Shown piece after piece: positions 6,281 to 13,153 of a stretch of 17,803 nucleotides of DNA. Source of the DNA: CAZWHE01 sp964633825. Lineage in GTDB: Bacteria; Planctomycetota; B15-G4; CAYZWU01. Both the position numbers and the translations under genes were made by a program. A model generated the notes under the pieces. That model was not told the DNA's origin. It saw nothing but the letters and a program-made list of their open reading frames with translations, and did no database searches. Positions within the stretch are counted from its first letter, which is position 1. Each line of letters opens with the position of its first letter. The stretch lies in contig CAZWHE010000077.1 in NCBI GenBank assembly GCA_964633825.1, forward strand, positions 1 to 17,803, written 5' to 3'.

Positions 6281-7518
6281 ATGCGCAGCACCGCGCTGAA
6301 GGCCATTTTGCTGATAACGGCTCTTGTCTGGGGATTGCCGGCCTNNNNNNNNNNGTTTTCACGTCTGAAGACGCGCCGGGCGGCGGGGGCGGCCGCGGGT
6401 TACCCGTGAACCGGGTATTGTCCGGCCCGGCGGACGGAGCTCAGCACCAGCCGGCGCCGCCGCAGCTCGACCTGCAGAACGAGCTCGATCTCGTGGTGGC
6501 GCTCAACAACGGGTACGGCGGGGGCGTTTTCCGGGTGGCGTCGGACGCGCACGGAGTTCTCTGGGAAGGTGTCTCTGGGGATATCGTTCACAACGGCGCG
6601 CCCATGCCCCTGGAAGCCACATTCGAGGTGGCGAGCACGTCGAAGGCCTTCACGGCCGCTGCGGTGCTTCTCCTTGTCGAGGACGGCTTGCTCGGTCTCG
6701 ACGATCCGATCGGCCTTTACCTCCCGCCTTCCATCACGACGGGTCTTCTCGTCATCAACAGCCATGACTACGGTCCCGAAATCACCGTGCGCCAGTGCCT
6801 GGCGCATACGGCCGGACTCCCCGACTACTGGAACGATCCGCCCTATGTCTATCCCGGCATCAATGCCTTCCTCCGCGATTACATCCTCGATCCCTCTCAT
6901 TTCTGGACGCCCCAGGAGATCATCACGTACGTTCCCGGGCTCGATCCGATCTTCGTGCCCGGCACGGGGTGGCACTACTCCGATACGGGCTACGTTCTCG
7001 CCGGCCTCATCATCGAGGAGATCACGGGGAAGGAGCTGCACGTCGTCTACCGCGAGCGGATCTTCACTCCTCTCGGTCTCAACGACACGTGGCTCCACTG
7101 GCGCGAGCCGCCCGTCAGCCCCCTTCCCGAGTCCCACCGCTACGAGGACAAGTGGAACATGTACCCCAAACGGCACAACAGCGCCGACTGGGCCGGCGGC
7201 GGGCTGGTGAGCAGCATGCGCGATCTGGAGCGTTTCATCGATGCCCTGGCTCATGACGAGCTCTTCACCAACCCGGGCACGATCACCGAGATGACGGACT
7301 GGATCGCCACGGGAACGCCCGACATCGAGTACGGCCTCGGCCTCTTCCGCGTCGGCCTCGGCGGCGGGCTGGGCAAGATCTGGGGCCACGACGGTTACGG
7401 CAACTCCTGGATGTACCACTGGCCCAAGTATGACGTGACCTTCGTGGGGGGGCTCAACCAGACCGAAAACGACTGGTGGCCCCTCGTCATGGCGGCCGTG
7501 CTGCAGATCGATTCCTGA
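6281..7518 (+). CDS. exported serine beta-lactamase-like hydrolase, interrupted by an assembly gap
   Basis: The ATG at 6281 follows AGGAGA with good spacing and opens a signal peptide (MRSTALKAILLITALVWGLPA) that runs into 10 Ns at 6345-6354. After the gap, the frame from 6355 is open to the TGA at 7518. The apparent GTG start at 6406 is therefore probably not the real one. If the gap were exactly 10 bases the two parts would be out of frame, so its true length must differ. The body is a PF00144-type (class C beta-lactamase/esterase) hydrolase. SxxK is STSK with the serine codon at 6634, the tyrosine motif is Tyr-Ser-Asp at 6976 (usually Tyr-x-Asn), and the third motif is His-Asp-Gly at 7387 (KTG in true class C enzymes). 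An esterase or D-aminopeptidase-like role is more likely than antibiotic resistance. It is transcribed alone. Confidence 0.85.
6345..6354. other. assembly gap (10 Ns) inside the beta-lactamase-like gene
   Basis: Ten consecutive Ns just after the signal peptide codons. The coding frames on the two sides do not match for a 10-base gap, so the number of Ns is a placeholder and the two flanks were joined by scaffolding. Confidence 0.98.
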
Positions 7519-7571
7519 TTGACGGACAACTCGTAGGACAATTCGAGGTAGGGAATATAATTTTTCAATAA

Positions 7572-7634
7572 CCCGAACATTTCACGCGCTTTCTACTGCG
7601 GCTCCTCGTCACAAAATCGCATGAAATGTCCGGG
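7572..7634. repeat. imperfect inverted repeat, possible insertion-element end
   Basis: CCCGAACATTTCACGCG (7572-7588) and CGCATGAAATGTCCGGG (7618-7634) pair at 15 of 17 positions across a 29-base loop. It lies 53 bases after the beta-lactamase-like stop. There is no T-run after the second arm, so a terminator is not indicated. It may be a leftover terminal repeat or REP-like hairpin. Confidence 0.45.
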
Positions 7635-7910
7635 CTAAAGGTCTTGCCGAAAAACAACTCATCGCACGGATTCGGGAATTCGACCGCATGTCGGCGCTCG
7701 GCGAGCGGCCGCGCAGCGCCGACGTTGTCCGGCTGGAGGAGAGGCCGGTATCTCGTGGAGCTGAGACAAAAATCCCAACGATTTTGTGGGGCCGAGTCAT
7801 CGCGTTCACGTTGTAGTGGATTAGTGGAGCGGCTTGACTTGACGCGGCAGAAGACGAGGGTGACGATTCAGACGGCTCTTTGGGGATGCCCGAGGAACTG
7901 ATCGACCGTC

Positions 7911-8162
7911 ATGTCCGAGCGGAGTACCCATGACCGCCACCGAGATGGTTTGGGAGGGCGGCGAAAGGTAATGGTCGACGGCCGCTTCGGCCACATGAAA
8001 CACAACCTGGGATGGCGCCGCTTCATGCGCCGCTTCATGCGCCGCTTCATGCGCCGCGGCTTACGGGCCTGCCGAAGCGAATTCAGGCTTCTTTGCAGCG
8101 CATTCAATCATGCAAAGCTTCCCAGGCGGCTGAACGAGAAAAATCTTGTGCTCGGTCAATGA
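7911..8162 (+). pseudogene. DDE transposase C-terminal remnant (IS1182-like)
   Basis: An 83-codon open stretch resembles the end of IS1182/IS4-type DDE transposases: V.GRFGHMKHNLGWRRF, then RRGL, then a CRSEFRLLCSAFNHAKL helix. The family pattern is V...FG.IKH..GFRRFLRRGL..V..EW.L.C.A.NL.KL. The catalytic DDE core is missing: the same frame is closed by a stop at 7899-7901, and no other upstream frame carries recognisable transposase sequence. Inside the motif, RRFM occurs three times in a row because of a 12-bp DNA repeat, so even this fragment is altered. The ATG at 7911 is not a real start. The family assignment is from memory of conserved ends and is moderately sure. Confidence 0.6.
8016..8057 (+). 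repeat. 12-bp tandem repeat (3.5 copies) inside the transposase remnant
   Basis: CGCCGCTTCATG occurs exactly at 8016-8027, 8028-8039 and 8040-8051, followed by a half copy. Each copy encodes Arg-Arg-Phe-Met in the transposase frame. Intact relatives have this element once (RRFLRRGL), so this looks like in-frame slippage expansion after the gene decayed. Confidence 0.85.
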
Positions 8163-8231
8163 GTGACAACGTGACGTCAGGGGAGAAGACTCTCACAGAA
8201 AAGAAACAGACGAAGACACGCAGTCGAGGCA

Positions 8232-8279
8232 CGCCCACGTGGGGACATATCTACTGCAATAGATGGTCCACGTGGGGCG
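8232..8279. repeat. imperfect hairpin with CACGTG arms
   Basis: CGCCCACGTGG (8232-8242) pairs with CCACGTGGGGCG (8268-8279) with one bulged base. The inner sequence can pair further (ATCTA with TAGAT) around a short loop. Its GGGGACA start resembles the arm of the 6087-6167 palindrome. It may be a REP-like or transposon-end structure. Confidence 0.5.
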
Positions 8280-8347
8280 GTCTCCAGGAATAGCCCCCCG
8301 GTCCCCCGTGGGACAATTCAAACGAGCAATCGACCGGATATCGTAAT

Positions 8348-8388
8348 CATTTTTTCTCCCCCCACCCGAATCAGGGGGAGAAAAAATG
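8348..8388. repeat. 15-bp perfect inverted repeat with A/T-tract arms
   Basis: CATTTTTTCTCCCCC (8348-8362) and GGGGGAGAAAAAATG (8374-8388) are exact reverse complements around an 11-base loop. On either strand the G/C part is next to the loop and the A/T tract is in the outer stem, so an RNA hairpin would end in A, not U, on its 3' arm. That does not fit a simple intrinsic terminator. Confidence 0.75.
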
Positions 8389-8554
8389 TTGATCAAGCTT
8401 GATGCCGGGGTTTTGTCTCAGCCCCGCGTGGGGGCAACGCATTCGACCGCTTCAGGTGAGTTGGATGCGCAAGCAACAGAGATGGATCATGGCAATGAGA
8501 GCGGCTGCCCCGGGATCAGGCTCATGCGCGGGGGATATGGTTAGGAGAAACCTT

Positions 8555-10156
8555 TTATTCCACATCCATCACCGTCAGGTTCGTGAGCTCCGAGGCCGGA
8601 TTGCCCGCCGGTCCCGCCAGCGCCTGGAAGGGGTACTGCTCGCCGGGCAGCCACGAGCCGGGCACGGTTCCCGAGACAGAGAGCACTCCGCTCGCCGGGA
8701 TCGCGCCGAGGCCGAATCTCTGGTAGGGCGGCACGAGATAGAGATCGCCGTACTGCGTCGTTTGCGGCGGGTCCTGGATGCCCGAGCCGAGGACGAGCGT
8801 CACCGGGGACGTTCCCGGCGCGCCCGCGACCTTGACCTTGATCGTTCCGCCCGGCGTGACCGTTCCCGTCTGATAGAGGTGGAGGTGGAACTCGTCGATC
8901 CCCATGTCGGCAATTCCGTCGGCGATGCGGGGATCGCCCTCGAAATCTTCGGTCGGAATTCCGGGCGCCGTGTTATCGCCCGCATCTTTGCAGGGAGAAG
9001 AATAGGTCAGGTGATAGTCGCCGGGTTCGACGAAGAGGGGATCGGCGTCGATGTTGCCTGTACCGGGCCATCCCCCTTTCACGTTGCTGTAGGTGACGAT
9101 GACCGTGCTGCCGGTCGTCGGATCGGGATAGATCTCGGCGCCCGACGCGGAAGCGGTGTTGTCGCGGACGATGCAGTTGGTCACCAGGGGCGGCAGGTCG
9201 TAGAAGGTGAGCACGTAGATCCCGCCGCCGGCGTAGGCGTGATTGCCCGAGAGGGTGTTGTTGCAGATCCGGGATGTGTCGTAGCGGCTGTAGATGCCGC
9301 CCCCTCCCTTGGCCGCGCCCGAGCTCGTCGCACTGTTGTCGATGATGAGGTTGTTGTGGACATGGGAGTACGTGCCGTAGAGCCAGGTCGCGCTCCAGAG
9401 GTTGATCCCGCCTCCGCCCCAGCCGCCGGACGTGTTGTTTCGGATGACGTTGCCGTGAATGGTCGATCGGGCGTTCGCGGACACGTAGATCCCGCCGCCG
9501 CCGTTGAAAGCCTCGTTCCCATCGATGACATTGAAGCGGATCGTCGCGTCGCATCCCGCGCCCACGCAGATCCCTCCGCCCGAGTCCGCCTCGTTCAGTG
9601 AGATCCGGTTGTGTTCGATAAGGCTCGAGCTGTTGCTGTCCAGGCTGATCGCTCCGCCCGTTCCGTTGTAGTTGCTGTTGTGCGAGTAGTTGTCGTTGAA
9701 CAGGCAGCGGCGGAAAGTGGGGGAGCAGTCGCTGACCCAGACCGCGCCGCCGCGCACGTCGGGGTAGGCGCCGTCGCCGTATGCGTGCTCCACATGGCAG
9801 TAGTCGAGAAGGGAGAGATCATCCGCCCCGTCGAAGCGGAACCCGCGCCACTTCGACTGGTGCGTCGGATAGGCGCGCGTCAGCGTGATCCAATCGCCGG
9901 GCGTTCCCACGGCGTCGAGAAGCCCGTTGACCGTGAACTTGAACCGCCCCGTGAAGAGGACGTTCACGCCGGGCTCGATGACGAGCGACAGGCCGGAGGG
10001 CACTCTGATGTCGCCCACGACGGTGATCGTTTCTCCCGAATACCAGGTTCCGGAAACATCGCCCGAGACCGTCTGGTCGGCCGAAAGGGGGGCGGTTCCG
10101 AGAAAGGCGAAAAACGCCCAGGCTGCCGGCAGGAATTTCATGGTTTTCTTCGACAT
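8555..10156 (-). CDS. secreted right-handed parallel beta-helix protein (choice-of-anchor-Q type)
   Basis: 533 residues from the ATG at 10156, chosen because AGGAGG lies 6 bases upstream; an ATG 24 bases further up lacks such a site. A signal peptide ends near residue 26 (...GTAPLSA-DQ). Residues ~45-360 are repeated beta-helix rungs, with recurring GGGI(Y/C)V, N.I..N and HNN/CNN turns, as in PbH1/polymorphic outer-membrane-type proteins. Then comes NIDADPLFVEPGDYHLTYSS followed by SPCKDAGDN and ADMGIDEF, the block that usually closes choice-of-anchor-Q beta-helix domains. A ~105-residue C-terminal beta domain (from about 425) with TPGGT, YQRFGLGAIPASG and LPGEQYPFQAL follows. No catalytic residues can be assigned. 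It is a single gene, divergent from the histidine kinase. Confidence 0.85.
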   Translation of the reverse strand: MSKKTMKFLPAAWAFFAFLGTAPLSADQTVSGDVSGTWYSGETITVVGDIRVPSGLSLVIEPGVNVLFTGRFKFTVNGLLDAVGTPGDWITLTRAYPTHQSKWRGFRFDGADDLSLLDYCHVEHAYGDGAYPDVRGGAVWVSDCSPTFRRCLFNDNYSHNSNYNGTGGAISLDSNSSSLIEHNRISLNEADSGGGICVGAGCDATIRFNVIDGNEAFNGGGGIYVSANARSTIHGNVIRNNTSGGWGGGGINLWSATWLYGTYSHVHNNLIIDNSATSSGAAKGGGGIYSRYDTSRICNNTLSGNHAYAGGGIYVLTFYDLPPLVTNCIVRDNTASASGAEIYPDPTTGSTVIVTYSNVKGGWPGTGNIDADPLFVEPGDYHLTYSSPCKDAGDNTAPGIPTEDFEGDPRIADGIADMGIDEFHLHLYQTGTVTPGGTIKVKVAGAPGTSPVTLVLGSGIQDPPQTTQYGDLYLVPPYQRFGLGAIPASGVLSVSGTVPGSWLPGEQYPFQALAGPAGNPASELTNLTVMDVE

Positions 10157-10182
10157 GGGAATCCTCCTTGGACTGAACATCT

Positions 10183-10188
10183 ATTATA
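10183..10188 (-). promoter_or_regulatory. -10 element upstream of the beta-helix gene
   Basis: On the minus strand 10188-10183 reads TATAAT in an AT-rich stretch, 27 bases before the ATG at 10156. This predicts a short leader carrying the AGGAGG. I see no convincing -35 at 16-18 bases. Confidence 0.4.
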
Positions 10189-10272
10189 TACAAAAATGAC
10201 AATAAATTAAGGAAAAGACATGGCATGACTTCGGGCCGCTTCTTCTTGTTTACCTTGCCCGTCCGGTCTTCA

Positions 10273-10278
10273 TATAAT
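10273..10278 (+). promoter_or_regulatory. -10 element immediately before the histidine kinase start
   Basis: A perfect TATAAT lies at 10273-10278, with only 10 bases between it and the ATG at 10289. A start about 6-7 bases downstream would give an almost leaderless mRNA, which agrees with the lack of a Shine-Dalgarno sequence. The best -35-like element (TTGTTT at 10246) is 21 bases away, which is too far, so the call is tentative. Confidence 0.35.
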
Positions 10279-10288
10279 CACCCTGGTT

Positions 10289-12313
10289 ATGAACAAGACG
10301 GTCAAAACCATCCGCGGCAAGGGAAAGCCCTCGGGTTCGGCGAGGATCAGGCTTTCCGTCTGGACCCTGGCGGGGTTTCTTCTTCCCGCGGCGGCCCTTG
10401 TCTATCTCATCATCTGGTCACAGACGAGCGAGCCCCTTTCGGCCCAGACAGAGATCATGCGGGCGGCGAGATCGCTCGAAGTGCTTGTCAGGGAAGGACT
10501 CGATCTGACAAAAGCCGATGCGGCCCGATGGGCGGGCGGGCGGCCTCTCGATCCTTCGGCCGGACCGGCCGGCATGTTTCGAGACAGCCTCCCCTTCGCC
10601 TTCGGCATCGACGAGGAGGGCCGGCCCCTCGTGACGGAACCGCCCCCCTCTGCGGCCAAGCAGGTCTGGGCGCTTCCCGGCGACGAGATGAGGAGAAAAA
10701 CGTACGAAACCTTCTCCCGTGAGGCCGAGGAGTGCGAGATCATCCGGAAGGATATTACACGCGCTGAAGAAATTTTCGATGTGATGGCCAAAAACTTCAC
10801 CGAGCCCGCCTATCGGGTGAGAACGAAGCTGGCCCGGGCCGCTTTCCTCGTTCACCAGGGCCGAAACGGTGAGGCCGTAACGGAACTAGTCGAAGTGATC
10901 AGCGAAACGGATCCCGCTGCTGCGCCGGGGCCGGGCGAGCTTCCTTTTGTCGTCTCGGCCTTTCTCCTTCTCGACGAGAACGCGGGCGGGCACTCGATCG
11001 AACCAGCCCGGGCGGCGGCGGTCGGAGTCATGACCGGCGGTTCGACCCCTTTGAAAGCGGCCGAGCTGCGCGCCGTCACGGAGCGGCTCAAGACGGTGTC
11101 TGATGAAGAGCGGGATGCGCTTCTCCGGCGCGTCCGCGCCCTCGACGTGATCGAGGCTCTCGAAGGGATGTCCGAGACAAGGGAGAAGATGCGCGGCGCC
11201 GAGGGCTTTGCCCTCGTGACACGGAATAAGCTCTGGCTGGGCGACACGTCTCAGGGAATTGTTCGCGGTGTTGCCTGTCCGGCCGAAGAGGGATTGGCCG
11301 CCCTCCTCGAGGCGGAGTTTCCGGCCGGGGCCGGCGCCCGGGCCGGAAGCGGCCTCGAGGCCTTTCTCGTGGTCGATGAATCAGGCTCGGGCGGCGAAGA
11401 GGGCGAGGTCATCCGCTTCCTTCCTTCACCGGCCGGGATCGACGGCGCGGTTCTCAAGATCGTGCTCGCAGACCGGACCGTATTCGAGGAGAGCGCCCGG
11501 TCGCGGCGCGTCTTCGTCGTGGGCGCCGGCGTTCTTCTCTTTCTCGCTCTCATCGTTCTCGGTTTCGCCACCTTCCGGGCGGTGCGCCGCGAAGTGGAAG
11601 CTGCAAAAGCGCGCTCCGATTTCATGGCCAGCGTTTCCCACGAGCTCCGCACTCCCCTCGCCTCGATCAGGACGTTCACCGAGCTGCTCGAAGAAGGCCG
11701 CGTCGCCGAGGAGGGAAAGAAACAGCGTTTCCTGCGCCTCATCCTCAGCAACTGCCGCCGTCTCACGGCCATGGTGGAGAACGTGCTCGACCTGAGCCGT
11801 TCCGAGCAGGGACTTTTGCGCTTCCACGTCGAGGAGGTCGACCTGAAAAGCCTTCTCGACGATCTCTTTCGCGACATCAGCGCAGCGGCCGGGGAGGACG
11901 GGTTCGCCGTGGAAGTCGCCATCGCCGGCGACGTGCCCGATGTGCGCGCTGATCCCACGGCCCTGGCGCGCGCTGTTTTCAACATCTGCGACAATGCACG
12001 GAAGTACTCGGGCGAGGAGAAGCGGATCGAGGTGAAAGCCGTCAAGAAGGCGGGGGGCGCGCTCATTACGATCAGCGACAGCGGGCCCGGCATCGCGGAC
12101 GAGGAGAGGGAAAAGGTCTTCGAGCGCTTCAACCGCGGCTCTCGGGACCGGGCCGTTTCCGGAGTGGGGCTCGGGCTGAGCCTGGCGCGCGAAGCGGTGG
12201 AGGCCTGCAGCGGCCGGCTCGAGCTCGAAAGCGGGGAGGGCCGGGGCGCTGTTTTTTCCATCTTCCTGCCCGCTCTCGAATCGGAACCTGTGGAAGACGG
12301 GGGGGAAGGATGA
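10289..12313 (+). CDS. membrane sensor histidine kinase with large extracytoplasmic domain
   Basis: 674 residues. A first membrane helix (about 24-43) and a second (about 404-424) enclose a ~360-residue sensor region. This includes a helical, TPR-like stretch near 148-210 (RAEEIFDVMAKNF...ARAAFLVHQGRNGEAV). There is no HAMP domain; the second helix runs almost directly into the HisKA domain. The H-box is FMASVSHELRTPLASI with the phospho-accepting His451. The ATPase domain is complete: N-box NICDNARKYSG (N565, N569), DSGPGIADEE (D597), FERFNRG and GVGLGLSL (625-632). The response regulator begins inside its stop codon (ATGA overlap), so the two form a coupled pair. No Shine-Dalgarno site is seen before the ATG. 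The sensed signal is unknown. Confidence 0.92.
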   Translation: MNKTVKTIRGKGKPSGSARIRLSVWTLAGFLLPAAALVYLIIWSQTSEPLSAQTEIMRAARSLEVLVREGLDLTKADAARWAGGRPLDPSAGPAGMFRDSLPFAFGIDEEGRPLVTEPPPSAAKQVWALPGDEMRRKTYETFSREAEECEIIRKDITRAEEIFDVMAKNFTEPAYRVRTKLARAAFLVHQGRNGEAVTELVEVISETDPAAAPGPGELPFVVSAFLLLDENAGGHSIEPARAAAVGVMTGGSTPLKAAELRAVTERLKTVSDEERDALLRRVRALDVIEALEGMSETREKMRGAEGFALVTRNKLWLGDTSQGIVRGVACPAEEGLAALLEAEFPAGAGARAGSGLEAFLVVDESGSGGEEGEVIRFLPSPAGIDGAVLKIVLADRTVFEESARSRRVFVVGAGVLLFLALIVLGFATFRAVRREVEAAKARSDFMASVSHELRTPLASIRTFTELLEEGRVAEEGKKQRFLRLILSNCRRLTAMVENVLDLSRSEQGLLRFHVEEVDLKSLLDDLFRDISAAAGEDGFAVEVAIAGDVPDVRADPTALARAVFNICDNARKYSGEEKRIEVKAVKKAGGALITISDSGPGIADEEREKVFERFNRGSRDRAVSGVGLGLSLAREAVEACSGRLELESGEGRGAVFSIFLPALESEPVEDGGEG

Positions 12314-12990
12314 GCAAGATCCTGGTCATCGAGGACGACGCGTCGCTCCGGCTCGGCCTGGAGCAGGGTTTCCTCTCCGAGGGGTACGAGACGATCTGCG
12401 CCGCAGACGGGGAGGAGGGTCTCCGGCAGGCCCTCACCTGCGGGGCCGACCTGATCATCCTCGATCTCATGCTCCCCAAGATGGACGGGTTCGAGATCCT
12501 GAAGCGGATCCGCGCCGACCGCCTCGAAACACCCGTGGTCGTTCTCACCGCACGGGGCCGGGAGGAGGACCGCATCATGGGGTTCGAGTACGGCGCCGAC
12601 GACTACGTTGTCAAGCCTTTCAGCGTCCGCGAGCTCCTCCTCCGCGTTTCGGCCGTTCTCCGCCGGGCCGCTGAGAGCGGCCCCCTCAAGGGGGAGGCCC
12701 GCGTGGGCGACATGGTCGTCGACTTCAGGGGCTACCAGATCCGCAGGGGGAAGGACGAGACCGGGCTTTCGCGCAGGGAGGCCGACATGCTCCGCCTCTT
12801 TATCGAGAATCCGGGAGAAGTGATCTCGCGGCAGCGCTTTCTCGAGAGCGTCTGGGGATACCAGTCCTACCCCACGACGCGCACGGTGGACATGCACGTC
12901 CTCAAGCTGCGCCAGAAGATCGAGCTCGACCCCGAAAATCCCCGCCACATCATCACCGTTCACGGGGTGGGGTACAAGTTCATGCCCTGA
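12310..12990 (+). CDS. OmpR/PhoB-family response regulator
   Basis: 226 residues, the usual length for the family. The receiver domain (1-~120) has the acidic pair (D9, D10), phospho-accepting D52 in LIILDLMLPKMDG, T80 in VVVLTARG and K102 in DDYVVKPF. The C-terminal winged-helix domain (~130-226) has LSRREADMLRLFIENPGEV, the recognition region SYPTTRTVDMHVLKLRQKIE, and the closing VHGVGYKF. All key residues are intact. It overlaps the kinase gene by 4 bases and is surely its partner. Twenty-seven bases after its stop lies an array of 11-bp direct repeats of the kind PhoB-class regulators bind, in front of the HEAT-repeat gene. I infer that gene to be a target. Confidence 0.95.
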   Translation: MSKILVIEDDASLRLGLEQGFLSEGYETICAADGEEGLRQALTCGADLIILDLMLPKMDGFEILKRIRADRLETPVVVLTARGREEDRIMGFEYGADDYVVKPFSVRELLLRVSAVLRRAAESGPLKGEARVGDMVVDFRGYQIRRGKDETGLSRREADMLRLFIENPGEVISRQRFLESVWGYQSYPTTRTVDMHVLKLRQKIELDPENPRHIITVHGVGYKFMP

Positions 12991-13017
12991 TCGGCGCTTT
13001 CGGGCCGGATTTCCCCT

Positions 13018-13061
13018 TTTACAACTTGTTGACAAACTCTTGACCCCCCTTTGACAACCTT
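13018..13061 (+). promoter_or_regulatory. four 11-bp direct repeats, candidate binding array for the PhoB-type regulator
   Basis: TTTACAACTTG (13018), TTGACAAACTC (13029), TTGACCCCCCT (13040) and TTGACAACCTT (13051) follow one another with an exact 11-bp period. The first five bases TT(G/T)AC are the constant part. PhoB-class regulators bind head-to-tail 11-bp half sites, so two dimers would fit here. The array lies between the regulator gene and the HEAT-repeat gene, 92 bases before the latter's ATG. No clear TATAAT follows at the usual distance. Confidence 0.6.
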
Positions 13062-13153
13062 TCGGGAAGAAAAACCGACACTGTTGGAGTCAAGAAGATG
13101 ATTCGAATCGATTGTCTTGGTCCGACAGAAAGGTCACAAACGGAGGTTGAACA

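Larger units (their letters stand above)
7760..8422. mobile_element. candidate decayed insertion sequence bounded by a 12-bp inverted repeat
   Basis: GCTGAGACAAAA at 7760-7771 is the exact reverse complement of TTTTGTCTCAGC at 8411-8422. A transposase remnant lies between them, and the 663-base span is far shorter than a complete element of this transposase type. I see no target-site duplication outside the repeats. The pairing could be chance in a palindrome-rich stretch, so the boundaries are tentative. Confidence 0.35.
7519..8554. other. gene-free stretch with mobile-element debris and palindromes
   Basis: About 1 kb between the beta-lactamase-like gene and the beta-helix gene, with no intact gene on either strand. 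It holds a transposase C-terminal remnant, a 12-bp tandem repeat and several inverted repeats listed separately. A short open stretch around 7646-7810 (AEKQLIARIREFDRMSALGE...) ends in a stop and has no recognisable match. Palindromes near the right end include ATCAAGCTTGAT (8392-8403) and GCCCC-GCGTG-GGGGC (8421-8435). It reads as the remains of one or more insertion elements. Confidence 0.6.

Noticed and set aside
6406..6408. GTG at 6406 as the start of the hydrolase
   Set aside because: The frame is open back to the assembly gap, and a promoter, ribosome site and signal peptide lie upstream at 6198-6344.
8016..8057. Short regular repeats as a CRISPR array
   Set aside because: The 12-bp units are directly adjacent with no spacers, lie inside a transposase reading frame, and no cas gene is in the window.
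8348..8388. Perfect hairpin as a bidirectional terminator
   Set aside because: The A/T tract is in the outer stem so that each transcript's 3' arm ends in A residues, not the U-run required after the stem.
8399..9601. 400-codon plus-strand frame opposite the beta-helix gene
   Set aside because: Mostly antisense to the beta-helix coding sequence, with low-complexity Arg/Val/Asp-rich translation and no motif.
10231..10288. Second 11-bp repeat array upstream of the kinase (autoregulation)
   Set aside because: GAC-containing words occur in the spacer at 10198, 10217 and 10227, but not with an 11-bp period.
11251..13035. 594-codon minus-strand frame opposite the kinase and regulator
   Set aside because: Antisense to two genes with intact catalytic motifs; its Arg/Ser/Pro-rich translation is typical of a GC-rich shadow.
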